A stretch of DNA of 64,000 nt, from assembly GCA_938034875.1 (NCBI GenBank), contig CALHND010000013.1:62001-126000 (forward strand), written 5' to 3'. Under the pieces are notes generated by a model. The model was not told the DNA's origin. It made no database searches and worked only from the letters and a program-made list of their open reading frames with translations. Of this stretch, positions 1 through 7,045 are shown one piece after another (positions within the stretch are counted from its first letter, which is position 1; each line of letters opens with the position of its first letter). The DNA comes from an uncultured Clostridia bacterium (GTDB lineage: Bacteria; Bacillota; Clostridia; Oscillospirales; Acutalibacteraceae). The position numbers and the translations under genes were made by a program.

Positions 1-762
1 CCTTGCGTTCCGATTATCGCAGTTCCGACAACAGCAGGTACGGCTGCAGAGGTTACAATCAACTATGTAATCACCGACGTTGAAAGAAACAGAAAGTTTG
101 TTTGTGTTGACCCGCACGATATACCGGTGGTTGCCGTAGTTGATCCTGACATGATGTCAACAATGCCTAAAGGCCTTACCGCCGCTACCGGCATGGACGC
201 CCTTACACACGCTATCGAAGGATATATTACAAAGGGTGCATGGGAACTCAGCGATATGTTCCACATTAAGGCTATTGAAATCATAGCACGTTCTCTGCGT
301 GGAGCAGTTGAAAACACACCTGAAGGCAGAGCAGACATGGCTTTAGGTCAGTATGTTGCCGGTATGGGATTCTCAAATGTAGGACTTGGCATCGTTCATT
401 CAATGGCACACACACTCGGAGCTCTTTATGATACTCCTCACGGTGTAGCAAACGCTATTATCTTACCGACAGTTATGGAATACAATGCTCCTTTAACAGG
501 CGAAAAGTATAAGGATATTGCAAAAGCTATGGGTGTTGAAGGCGTTGACCAAATGAGCGTCGAGGAATATCGCAAGGCCGCTATTGACGCCGTTAAACAG
601 CTTTCACTCGATGTAGGTATTCCGACAGATCTGAAACAGATTGTTAAAATGGAGGACATTGACTTCCTTGCAGAAAGTGCATTTGCAGATGCTTGTCGTC
701 CCGGCAACCCAAGAGATACTTCAGTTGAAGAAATTAAAGAATTGTTCCTTAAGCTTATGTAA
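1..762 (+). CDS. fucO: Iron-containing alcohol dehydrogenase, lactaldehyde reductase type (5' truncated by window)
   Basis: The reading frame is open from base 1, so the N-terminal NAD-binding part lies outside the window; about 253 residues remain. The visible part begins in the conserved stretch PTTAGTAAEVT and contains DALTHAIEGY, which gives the Asp and His metal ligands, then VHSMAHTLGA and TPHGVANAI, which give the other two His ligands of group III Fe-dependent alcohol dehydrogenases. The sequence resembles FucO-type lactaldehyde:propanediol oxidoreductases more than butanol dehydrogenases, including the NYVITD and DPHDIP segments. The family interconverts an aldehyde and an alcohol with NAD(H); lactaldehyde/1,2-propanediol in fermentation of fucose or rhamnose is the likely substrate pair. 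No fucose genes are visible here, so the substrate is inferred. Confidence 0.88.
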   Translation, partial: PCVPIIAVPTTAGTAAEVTINYVITDVERNRKFVCVDPHDIPVVAVVDPDMMSTMPKGLTAATGMDALTHAIEGYITKGAWELSDMFHIKAIEIIARSLRGAVENTPEGRADMALGQYVAGMGFSNVGLGIVHSMAHTLGALYDTPHGVANAIILPTVMEYNAPLTGEKYKDIAKAMGVEGVDQMSVEEYRKAAIDAVKQLSLDVGIPTDLKQIVKMEDIDFLAESAFADACRPGNPRDTSVEEIKELFLKLM

Positions 763-796
763 TTTCGACTGCTGTTGCTGTTCCATAAATTCATAA

Positions 797-828
797 GCTA
801 ACTGATATAACCCTTGTTAGCATTGTTT
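797..828 (+). terminator. Weak candidate terminator after fucO-like gene
   Basis: A 6-bp inverted repeat GCTAAC/GTTAGC with a 13-base loop lies 35 bases after the stop codon and is followed by ATTGTTT. The stem is short and the T-run is broken, so this is only a candidate. Confidence 0.35.
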
Positions 829-902
829 CATAGTTACTTTTAAGGTTTTATATCAATTTTCTACATTTCTTTTTTTATAAATTATTGAAGTAATAATAAG
901 GA

Positions 903-931
903 TTGAAATAAATAGAATTATATGGTAAAAT
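903..931 (+). promoter_or_regulatory. Vegetative promoter of rubrerythrin gene
   Basis: TTGAAA (903-908) and TAAAAT (926-931) are separated by exactly 17 bases in an AT-rich stretch, 28 bases before the rubrerythrin start. A GGGAGGG ribosome site follows at about 946-952. Confidence 0.75.
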
Positions 932-959
932 AAAGCAAAATAAAAGGGAGGGTAACAAC

Positions 960-1496
960 ATGAATAAATATTCAGGCACACAAACAGAAAAAAATTTAGA
1001 AGCCGCCTTTGCCGGCGAATCACAGGCAAGAAACAAGTATACATATTTTGCATCAGTCGCTAAAAAAGAGGGTTTAGAGCAGATTTCTGCACTTTTCCTT
1101 AAAACAGCTGACAACGAAAAAGAACACGCTAAAATGTGGTTTAAGGAGCTTTCCGGACTTGGCGATACTGCCGCAAATCTTGCCGCTGCAGCCGATGGAG
1201 AAAACTACGAATGGACCGATATGTACGACGGCTTTGCAAAAACAGCTGAAGAAGAGGGTTTCCACGAACTTGCTGCAAAATTCCGTCTGGTCGCCGCTGT
1301 TGAAAGACATCACGAAGAGCGTTACCGTAAATTGCTTAAAAACGTTGAGATGGCAGAGGTATTTGCAAAGAGCGAAGTTAAGGTTTGGGAATGCCGTAAC
1401 TGCGGTCATATCGTAGTAGGCACTAACGCGCCCGAAATTTGTCCGGTATGTGCTCATCCGCAAAGTTACTTTGAAATACACGCTGAAAACTATTAA
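960..1496 (+). CDS. rbr: Rubrerythrin
   Basis: This 178-residue protein is a two-domain rubrerythrin. Residues 1 to about 135 form the ferritin-like diiron four-helix bundle with the Glu and Glu-x2-His ligand pairs (GESQARNKY, DNEKEHAKMW, AAVERHHEERY). Residues about 138-175 form a rubredoxin-like FeS4 domain with two Cys-x2-Cys pairs (CRNC and CPVC). The family reduces hydrogen peroxide to water in anaerobes, taking electrons from rubredoxin or NAD(P)H-linked partners. The gene is monocistronic, with its own promoter (903-931), a strong ribosome site and a strong terminator. No PerR box was recognised in the promoter. Confidence 0.96.
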   Translation: MNKYSGTQTEKNLEAAFAGESQARNKYTYFASVAKKEGLEQISALFLKTADNEKEHAKMWFKELSGLGDTAANLAAAADGENYEWTDMYDGFAKTAEEEGFHELAAKFRLVAAVERHHEERYRKLLKNVEMAEVFAKSEVKVWECRNCGHIVVGTNAPEICPVCAHPQSYFEIHAENY

Positions 1497-1530
1497 TTTT
1501 TAATAGCATATAACCCATTAGAATCCCTAT

Positions 1531-1562
1531 CCCCGACCACTTTCATGGTCGGGGATTTTTTT
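1531..1562 (+). terminator. Rho-independent terminator of rubrerythrin gene
   Basis: A perfect 9-bp stem CCCCGACCA/TGGTCGGGG with a 6-base loop is followed by ATTTTTTTA. It lies 35 bases after the rubrerythrin stop. Confidence 0.93.
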
Positions 1563-1591
1563 ATCCCGCTGTACAGCATAATAGGTCGTTA

Positions 1592-1620
1592 TTGCGTTAT
1601 GTGATTGGTTAATATATAAT
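1592..1620 (+). promoter_or_regulatory. Promoter of the GtrA-family gene
   Basis: TTGCGT (1592-1597) and TATAAT (1615-1620) have a 17-base spacer, 32 bases before the ATG. A consensus AGGAGGT ribosome site is present at about 1641-1647. Confidence 0.7.
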
Positions 1621-1652
1621 TAAAATTAAGATTTAAACTTAGGAGGTTACAT

Positions 1653-2066
1653 ATGAGCCAAAAAAATGAGCTGTGGCGCGCTGCTAAATTCACACTGTTT
1701 TCCATAAGTGCAGGTATTATTCAAATTGTCACCTTCACCTTGCTTAATGAATTACTTAACTGGAAATATTGGCCATGCTACCTGATTGCACTTTCAATGT
1801 CTGTGATATGGAATTTCTCTTTCAACCGCAAATTTACATTTCAATCGGCAGGCAATATCCCGGTTGCCATGATCAAAACGCTTGCTTTTTACGCCGTGTT
1901 TACTCCCCTGTCCACCATGTTTGAATACTATCTTGCAGACCTCAATGGATGGAATGAATACATTGTCACGGTCATAAATATGCTAATAAACTTTGTGCTT
2001 GAATACTTGTACCAGCGATATTATGTTTTTAATAAATCAGTTGACACCGCTAATAAGAAAAGCTAA
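1653..2066 (+). CDS. GtrA-family small membrane protein
   Basis: The 137-residue protein has four hydrophobic segments (about residues 10-32, 37-55, 70-90 and 100-120) and the family pattern of a central SVIWNFSFNRKFTF motif, typical of GtrA-like proteins. Family members are thought to move or flip undecaprenyl-phosphate-linked sugars during surface glycan assembly, but many are uncharacterised. An AGGAGG ribosome site just upstream fixes the start. No glycosyltransferase neighbour is present, so a glycan role is inference from family only. Confidence 0.85.
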   Translation: MSQKNELWRAAKFTLFSISAGIIQIVTFTLLNELLNWKYWPCYLIALSMSVIWNFSFNRKFTFQSAGNIPVAMIKTLAFYAVFTPLSTMFEYYLADLNGWNEYIVTVINMLINFVLEYLYQRYYVFNKSVDTANKKS

Positions 2067-2110
2067 CTGTATATATAATTTATTGCCTACAATCGAAATA
2101 GATTAGACAT

Positions 2111-2266
2111 GTGGTATTGCTGAAATTACCTGTAACAATACTGATGCTGTTTGCTTTTATTACACTGTTTATACCATTCTGTGCAGTTTGCTTATTGTTT
2201 TTAGGGGTGGTAGCTTGTGCGTTATTACTAATCGTTCTATGCTGTTTGGTACTTTTTTATACTTAA
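2111..2266 (+). CDS. Possible 51-residue small membrane protein
   Basis: An open frame from GTG at 2111 to TAA at 2264-2266 encodes about 51 residues that are almost wholly hydrophobic: two candidate membrane spans of about 20 residues separated by a short FIPFCAVC turn, with four Cys. It lies 44 bases after the GtrA-family gene and ends just before the terminator at 2275, so it would be on the same transcript. I see no clear ribosome site before the GTG, and the alternative ATG inside the frame (2144) also lacks one. It may be a real small protein, the remnant of a longer membrane protein, or a chance T-rich frame. Confidence 0.35.
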   Translation: MVLLKLPVTILMLFAFITLFIPFCAVCLLFLGVVACALLLIVLCCLVLFYT

Positions 2267-2267
2267 A

Positions 2268-2310
2268 TCAAAAAACTGTGCTGTGAATAAATCACAGCAC
2301 AGTTTTTTTA
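2268..2310. terminator. Bidirectional terminator between GtrA-family gene and lysA
   Basis: An 11-bp perfect stem ACTGTGCTGTG/CACAGCACAGT with a 7-base loop is flanked by an A-run on the left and a T-run on the right, so it can stop both the plus-strand GtrA transcript and the minus-strand lysA transcript. Confidence 0.92.
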
Positions 2311-2316
2311 ATAAGT

Positions 2317-3618
2317 TCATTCAGTTACATCAAGTGACATCAAATCATCAAATGTCTCACGGCGAACAGCAATGCGGTCAACGCCGTCTTTTATGATTAC
2401 AATAGGCGGACGTGGAATGCGATTGTAGTTTGATGCCATAGCATAATTGTATGCACCCGTAACAAACACTGCAAGCAGGTCGCCTCGCTGCGGTTCCTGT
2501 ATCATAATATCTTCTGCGAGCAGGTCACCGCTTTCGCAGCAGCGGCCACCGATCGTGCACTTGAAATCCATTGATTCATTTGCTCTGTTAGCAATAGCCA
2601 TAGTGTATTCAGATCCATAAAGTGTATAACGAGGGTTGTCCGTCATTCCGCCGTCAACAGAAACATAGCTCTTATAACCAATTATATTTTTAATTGTGTT
2701 TACAGTATAAACAGTCATTCCTGCATCGGCAACAATGCTTCTGCCCGGCTCCATGAGTACAGTTGGCATTTCTATACCAAAATCGTCACAGCGCTGTTTT
2801 ACATGCTCTGAAATAAGCCTTATATTTTCCTCAATATCTATATGCGGGTCATTTTCGACATAGCGCACACCGAAGCCACCGCCTAAATTGAGCACTTGAG
2901 CACGATAGCCAAGTGTTCTTTCAATATATGCAATGTACTTAATCATGATATCGGCGGCATCACAAAATGGTTTACAATCAAACACCTGTGAGCCAATGTG
3001 GCAATGATATCCCATTAACTCAATATTGGGCTTTGTAAGAACATAAGCAATGTATTTTTCAGCTTGTCCGGTTTCGATAGCTGTTCCGAATTTACAGTCA
3101 ATCTTTCCGGTTGAAATTTTTGCATGTGTGTGTGGGTCAATTCCGGGAGTAAGACGCAGTAAAACACGCTGTTTTATTCCCTTTTTTGCAGCGTACAAAT
3201 CAATTTTATCAATTTCCTCATATCCGTCTGCAACAAAGTAGCCTATTCCCATATTTATTGCGTATTCAATATCTTCATCAGTCTTGCTGTTTCCATGGAA
3301 GTAGGCACGCTCAAGCGGAAAACCTGCACGTGCTGCTGTATATAGTTCACCAGATGATACAATGTCAACCGACATTCCTTCATCTGCAACTATTTTATAT
3401 ATTCCGGCAAAACAAAGTGCCTTGCTTGCATAAAGCGGTGCAGCATTTTCGCCAAAATAGCGTTTCATAGCGTTTACATAGGTTGCGGCACGCTCCCTAA
3501 TACGATTTTCGTCAAGCAGCATAAGCGCAGTGCCGTACTTTTCAGCCAGCTCAACTGTATCAACTCCGGCAAAGGCAATATGCCCTTTTTCGTTAATTGT
3601 GATGTTAGTGTGCAACAT
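2317..3618 (-). CDS. lysA: Diaminopimelate decarboxylase
   Basis: The 433-residue protein is a fold-III PLP enzyme that decarboxylates meso-diaminopimelate to L-lysine, the last step of lysine synthesis. Visible family marks are the PLP lysine in PLYASKALC near residue 60, the phosphate-binding GGGFGVRY, EPGRSIVADAG, the catalytic Cys segment GRCCESGDLLAEDI and the C-terminal GAYNYAMASNYN. The start is set at 3618 because GAGGGG lies about 8 bases upstream. A longer frame starting at 3663 would run through the riboswitch terminator and lacks a ribosome site. The gene stands alone and is controlled by the lysine riboswitch upstream. Confidence 0.96.
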   Translation of the reverse strand: MLHTNITINEKGHIAFAGVDTVELAEKYGTALMLLDENRIRERAATYVNAMKRYFGENAAPLYASKALCFAGIYKIVADEGMSVDIVSSGELYTAARAGFPLERAYFHGNSKTDEDIEYAINMGIGYFVADGYEEIDKIDLYAAKKGIKQRVLLRLTPGIDPHTHAKISTGKIDCKFGTAIETGQAEKYIAYVLTKPNIELMGYHCHIGSQVFDCKPFCDAADIMIKYIAYIERTLGYRAQVLNLGGGFGVRYVENDPHIDIEENIRLISEHVKQRCDDFGIEMPTVLMEPGRSIVADAGMTVYTVNTIKNIIGYKSYVSVDGGMTDNPRYTLYGSEYTMAIANRANESMDFKCTIGGRCCESGDLLAEDIMIQEPQRGDLLAVFVTGAYNYAMASNYNRIPRPPIVIIKDGVDRIAVRRETFDDLMSLDVTE

Positions 3619-3645
3619 TGTTATATTCCCCTCTTGTATGATTAT

Positions 3646-3678
3646 ACAAAAACAGCCGCCCAAGTCAGAGCGACTGTC
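3646..3678 (-). terminator. Regulated terminator of the lysine riboswitch
   Basis: On the minus strand ACAGTCGC (3677-3670) pairs with GCGGCTGT (3659-3652), followed by TTTTTG. It lies between the L-box aptamer and lysA, as expected for transcription attenuation on lysine binding. Directly upstream, a second perfect 11-bp inverted repeat CTAATTTTTAT/ATAAAAATTAG (3678-3705) joins it to the aptamer. Confidence 0.85.
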
Positions 3679-3706
3679 TAATTTTTATAGTACTAATAAA
3701 AATTAG

Positions 3707-3870
3707 GATAGCACTCCGTCCTGAAGGACGACAGTCGTACGGATATTGTTCCGTAAAACCAGCCAGAGCCATACGCATCGGCTCCAACTTCGGCGTATGC
3801 TCCTTTTGCCGCAGCGGCTTTGCGAGCCTTAAGCACTACGGTTACTGATAGCAGTACGCACCTCTACCTA
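3707..3870 (-). ncRNA. Lysine riboswitch (L box)
   Basis: The minus-strand leader carries the L-box core in order: GGTAGAGGTGC at the 5' edge (complement of 3858-3868), AGTAA, an AAGGAGC-type segment, GCCGAAG, GGCTGGTTTTACGG, ACGACTGTC, and a closing GTGCTATC near 3707-3714. The P1 helix GGTAG/CTATC pairs with one G-U wobble. It starts about 10 bases after the predicted transcription start and is followed by an intrinsic terminator and lysA. This class lowers expression of lysine synthesis or uptake genes when lysine is abundant. Confidence 0.93.
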
Positions 3871-3882
3871 TTATTGTGCATG

Positions 3883-3911
3883 ATTATAACAGATTGTTGC
3901 ACAATTGTCAA
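3883..3911 (-). promoter_or_regulatory. Promoter of lysA with flanking inverted repeat
   Basis: On the minus strand a consensus TTGACA (3911-3906) and TATAAT (3888-3883) are separated by 17 bases. A perfect 8-bp inverted repeat, ATTGTGCA/TGCACAAT, occupies 3898-3905 and 3873-3880, abutting the -35 and covering the likely start point. Confidence 0.88.
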
Positions 3912-3927
3912 TAGTTAACCTATTTCG

Positions 3928-5232
3928 CTATTTTTCTATGGTTATATTCCCCGTTGCGGGATTATTAAGCAGTACACCGTTTTCGTCAAATCGCGAGCCA
4001 TGACACGGGCAATCCCACGAATGCTCCGCTGCGTTCCACTTTAGCGCACAGCCAAGGTGAGGACAACGCGGTGCAGTGGGTGTAAGCAAATTCCCTATTG
4101 CTTCGGCTGCATTAATTGCAAGCTGTGGACGAATAATTATTCGTGACGGTGAAAAAAGCCGTGCTGCTGGGTTAAATTTGCCACGAACAGCATCGCATAA
4201 CAACATTGCCGATACCATTGACGAAGTCATTCCCCATTTGTTAAATCCCGTTGCTACATACATATTTGGGGTATTTGCCGAGTATCTGCCTATATACGGC
4301 ACCCCGTCAAGGGTCATGCAGTCCTGCGTTGAAAAACGGTATATTTCCTTAGCTTCAGGATAGTTGCGTGCCGCAAATTGTTCCAGTTCACGCCAGTTGC
4401 CACCGCTTTTTCCCGTTCTGTGCGAGCCACCACCGAGCAAAAGCAAATCGCCGTAATTACGAAAGGATAGTCCAGTCTTTGATTCATCAATAAACATTCC
4501 GTTGACTTGCTGGGCGTTTTCAAGCGCAAGCACATATGAACGATGCTGATACATTTTTAAAAAATAGCTGCCGTGCTTATTATTAAACGGAAAATGGGTA
4601 GCCACAATAATTATTTTAGCTTTTATTTTAGCGCCGTCGCAATAAGCGTTGTTCGGTGTCAACTGTTTGACACAGGTATGCTCGTATATATTTAGATTTT
4701 TAGATATGGCGGCTATAAATTTAAACGGGTTAAATTGCGCCTGCCTACTGAATTTTACAGCTCCGACCGTTTTAATTGGTAACGGCAGTTTTTCAACAAA
4801 ATCAGCCGATGCGCCAATTTTATGAAGCGCAATCAGCTCCTTCTCAAGTGCGCTAATATTTGAACGCGAGTACACGAACGCGTCTCTTTCCTCAAAATCG
4901 CAGTCAATTTTACGGCAAATTTCTCTGAATTGATTAAGTGCGACTTGATTTGCCTTATAGTACATTTGTGCACTTTTTGATCCGAATTCGCGAATGAGTT
5001 TATCATATATCAGCCCGTGCTGAGAAGTAATTTTTGCTGTTGTGCAGGCTGTTACACCTGAGCAGATTTTATCCTGCTCAACCAAAGTGTAATCAATGCC
5101 TGATTTATGCAGCATATAAGCGCAAAGTACACCTGCCATGCCTCCGCCAATTATAAGCACGTCAGTTTTTATTTCCTTTTGCAATTTAGGAAATTCGGGC
5201 AACGAAATGCTGTCCTGCCATACCGATTTCAT
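3928..5232 (-). CDS. FAD-dependent oxidoreductase with C-terminal Rieske [2Fe-2S] domain
   Basis: The 434-residue protein starts with a DadA-type FAD-binding fold (DVLIIGGGMAGVLCAYML near residues 25-45, then VEQDKICSGVTACTTAKIT), has the C-terminal FAD motif region (MYVATGFNKWGMTSSMVSA), and ends with a Rieske domain: CPHLGC and CPCHGSRFDENG supply the two Cys and two His [2Fe-2S] ligands. Such fusions are known in Firmicutes and Actinobacteria but the substrate is mostly unknown; D-amino-acid or glycine-oxidase-like chemistry is possible. I prefer the ATG at 5232, because the upstream extension is hydrophobic, unlike the family, and falls in the terminator-like leader. The ribosome site (GTGGTGA) is weak. 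Confidence 0.85.
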   Translation of the reverse strand: MKSVWQDSISLPEFPKLQKEIKTDVLIIGGGMAGVLCAYMLHKSGIDYTLVEQDKICSGVTACTTAKITSQHGLIYDKLIREFGSKSAQMYYKANQVALNQFREICRKIDCDFEERDAFVYSRSNISALEKELIALHKIGASADFVEKLPLPIKTVGAVKFSRQAQFNPFKFIAAISKNLNIYEHTCVKQLTPNNAYCDGAKIKAKIIIVATHFPFNNKHGSYFLKMYQHRSYVLALENAQQVNGMFIDESKTGLSFRNYGDLLLLGGGSHRTGKSGGNWRELEQFAARNYPEAKEIYRFSTQDCMTLDGVPYIGRYSANTPNMYVATGFNKWGMTSSMVSAMLLCDAVRGKFNPAARLFSPSRIIIRPQLAINAAEAIGNLLTPTAPRCPHLGCALKWNAAEHSWDCPCHGSRFDENGVLLNNPATGNITIEK

Positions 5233-5264
5233 AATTATCACCACAATTAGTATTCCAAAATCGG

Positions 5265-5326
5265 TAAAAAATATTAGCAGACGAAAACGCAATAAAAACA
5301 CAGTTAATATTGCAAATCATCTGCTA
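5265..5326 (-). terminator. Terminator (or attenuator) between panT-like gene and Rieske oxidoreductase gene
   Basis: On the minus strand an outer 10-bp stem TAGCAGATGA/TCGTCTGCTA (one U-G wobble, intact only in the minus-strand RNA) encloses an inner 6-bp stem GCAATA/TATTGC, followed by ATATTTTTT. It sits about 37 bases after the ECF gene stop and 33 bases before the oxidoreductase start, so it may end the coaX operon or limit read-through into the next gene. Confidence 0.75.
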
Positions 5327-5363
5327 TTTAAGGTTTAAAATATTATAAGTTAAGTAAAGTTTA

Positions 5364-5957
5364 TTATAATTTTGCTTTTTTAAGTGCCAATGTTACAGGT
5401 AATGCAATAACAAATCCCGCGGCAAGCTCTACTAATCCGTTAATGCCGACAAAAAGAAGAATAAATACTACTGGATTTGTTGCTCCAAGAATAGAAACAA
5501 AGCCCTGCAGATAATCAGTTTTATAAAAAAACAAAACAAGCGTGCTCATGAAAAGCACTGTATTCAAAAGTGGAGCTGTAAAACAGCCAATAATATAACT
5601 GATATTTTCTTTTTTAAAAAACTTACTTGAAAGTTTGTACAGTAATCCGGCTAACCATCCTGCCAATATTCTGGTAGGTATACAAACCATTGCTGTAAGG
5701 AATGGATTTATAGCAAGAAGCTCGGCACCAAACGCGCTGTATCCCAAACATTGCAGTAATGAAATTATACCGAATACACCACCAAGAACAGCTCCTGCTG
5801 CCGGCCCGTATAATATCGCACCCACCGCTATGGGCACCATTGTAAATGTGATTTCGAGTCCCAATGTTCGCAATGGCATAAATGCTAAAATTACTACCAC
5901 TGCTGAGAAAAGCGCCAATACTGTGATTTTTTTTGTTGTTGGTTGTTTCATTGTCAA
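5364..5957 (-). CDS. ECF transporter S component, probably for pantothenate
   Basis: The 197-residue integral membrane protein has about six hydrophobic segments and the Ala-rich N-terminal helix typical of ECF S components (TKKITVLALFSAVVVILAF), followed by ITFTMVPIAVGAILYGP. S components bind a vitamin and dock on the shared EcfT/EcfA module, which is not in this window. The gene is 35 bases behind coaX in the same operon, so pantothenate is the most likely substrate (PanT-like); that assignment rests on context. The start is taken at 5957. Confidence 0.82.
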   Translation of the reverse strand: MTMKQPTTKKITVLALFSAVVVILAFMPLRTLGLEITFTMVPIAVGAILYGPAAGAVLGGVFGIISLLQCLGYSAFGAELLAINPFLTAMVCIPTRILAGWLAGLLYKLSSKFFKKENISYIIGCFTAPLLNTVLFMSTLVLFFYKTDYLQGFVSILGATNPVVFILLFVGINGLVELAAGFVIALPVTLALKKAKL

Positions 5958-5992
5958 AACCTCCGATACTGCTCTTTTATAAGATGCAGTTC

Positions 5993-6760
5993 TTATTTTT
6001 TGTTTTTATTATAAATGATTAACAAACCGTCAAGAAGAAGATTGTCATCAAGAATAATCTTGCGTTCGCACTCTGCGACAACTTTTGCGGCAAGTCCACC
6101 GGCGGCTACAAGCGTAGCTCGCTCACCAAGCTGTTTTTCTATACGTGCAGCCATACCTTCCAGCATAGACGCTGCGCCTAAAATCAGGCCTGATTTCATA
6201 CTGTCGATTGTGTTTGACCCTATAACCGACTTTGGCGCATTAATGTCAATAAACGGCAGTTGTGCTGTGCGTGTGGCAAGTGCCTCCAGAGTAGTGTTAA
6301 GTCCTGCTGCGATTGCTCCACCCAAAAAAGCACCGTTTTTATCTACTACGCTTATTGTGGTAGCGGTGCCTAAATCAAAAATAATGCAAGGCAATGGATA
6401 TTTTACAATGGCAGCTACTGCTGCGGCAGCAAGGTCTGCACCCAACTGAGCAGGATTGTCAATTTTAATATTCAGTCCCGTTTTTATGCCCGGACCTAAT
6501 ATCATAGGTGTATACCCGAGTAAAATTTCAATGGCGCGGCTCACAATAGCGCCAACATGCGGTACAACTGAGCTTACAATGACACCCTCAATATCGCTCC
6601 GTGGACAGTCATGCAAAATTAAAATATTTTGCAGTTCAAGAGCATACTGATCTTCTGTTCGGCGAGTATCTGTGGCAAGTCGAGAAGTGAAAATCAACTT
6701 ATCGCCATCGAAAACACCGAGCGTGATGTTTGTATTGCCTATATCAATAGTTAAAATCAT
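5993..6760 (-). CDS. coaX: Type III pantothenate kinase
   Basis: The 255-residue protein is an ASKHA-fold kinase that phosphorylates pantothenate, the first step of coenzyme A synthesis. It shows the N-terminal phosphate-binding motif TIDIGNTNITLGVFDGD, the GPGIKTGLNI and GADLAAAA segments that form the substrate site, and FDLGTATTISVVD with GGAIAAGL near residues 128-160. Length matches the bacterial CoaX family. Type III enzymes need a monovalent cation and are not feedback-inhibited by CoA. It leads a two-gene operon with the ECF S component. Confidence 0.96.
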   Translation of the reverse strand: MILTIDIGNTNITLGVFDGDKLIFTSRLATDTRRTEDQYALELQNILILHDCPRSDIEGVIVSSVVPHVGAIVSRAIEILLGYTPMILGPGIKTGLNIKIDNPAQLGADLAAAAVAAIVKYPLPCIIFDLGTATTISVVDKNGAFLGGAIAAGLNTTLEALATRTAQLPFIDINAPKSVIGSNTIDSMKSGLILGAASMLEGMAARIEKQLGERATLVAAGGLAAKVVAECERKIILDDNLLLDGLLIIYNKNKK

Positions 6761-6797
6761 GTGTTATCCTCCCATTAAGTGATGGAATCACATTAGT

Positions 6798-6826
6798 ATC
6801 ATACACTATTCAGCATTCAAATTCAA
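6798..6826 (-). promoter_or_regulatory. Promoter of coaX operon
   Basis: On the minus strand TTGAAT (6826-6821) and TATGAT (6803-6798) are 17 bases apart. The coaX ATG with a GGGAGG ribosome site follows 37 bases further on. Confidence 0.8.
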
Positions 6827-6832
6827 TAAATT

Positions 6833-6972
6833 TTTAGTTTATTATATTTATATTAAATCCAACAAATTTTGATTTATTACATTTAAAGTTCTGTTTATCT
6901 AATTCTCGGTTTGTTTTATTAAATCAATTTTATCTCATTCTTGCTTTATTACATTAATATTTAGTTTATTTA
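6833..6972. repeat. Degenerate AT-rich TTTATTA repeats
   Basis: The gap between coaX and rplQ contains five copies of a loose TTT-n-n-TTTATTA-n-ATT motif, at about 6833, 6869, 6911, 6940 and 6960. Spacing is irregular (20 to 42 bases) and the sequence is very AT-rich, so these may be simple low-complexity drift rather than a functional array. Confidence 0.3.
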
Positions 6973-6987
6973 ATACAATATTTAAGC

Positions 6988-7024
6988 ACAAAAAAGCTGC
7001 CCGATTTTTCGGACAGCTTTTTTG
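6988..7024 (-). terminator. Terminator of the S10-spc-alpha operon
   Basis: An inverted repeat around AAGCTGCCCGA/TCGGACAGCTT with a short T loop is flanked by an A-run to the left (T-run in the minus-strand RNA) and a T-run to the right. It lies 22 bases after the rplQ stop and is the first clear terminator after rpsJ, about 15.5 kb upstream in the transcript. Confidence 0.9.
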
Positions 7025-7045
7025 TACTGAAACTTGAGTTCCTTA

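Noticed and set aside
3619..3663. Upstream start for lysA at 3663
   Set aside because: It would translate through the riboswitch terminator and has no ribosome site, whereas 3618 has GAGGGG.
3646..3911. T-box leader for lysA
   Set aside because: The conserved T-box motif TGGNACCGCG is absent, while the L-box core is complete.
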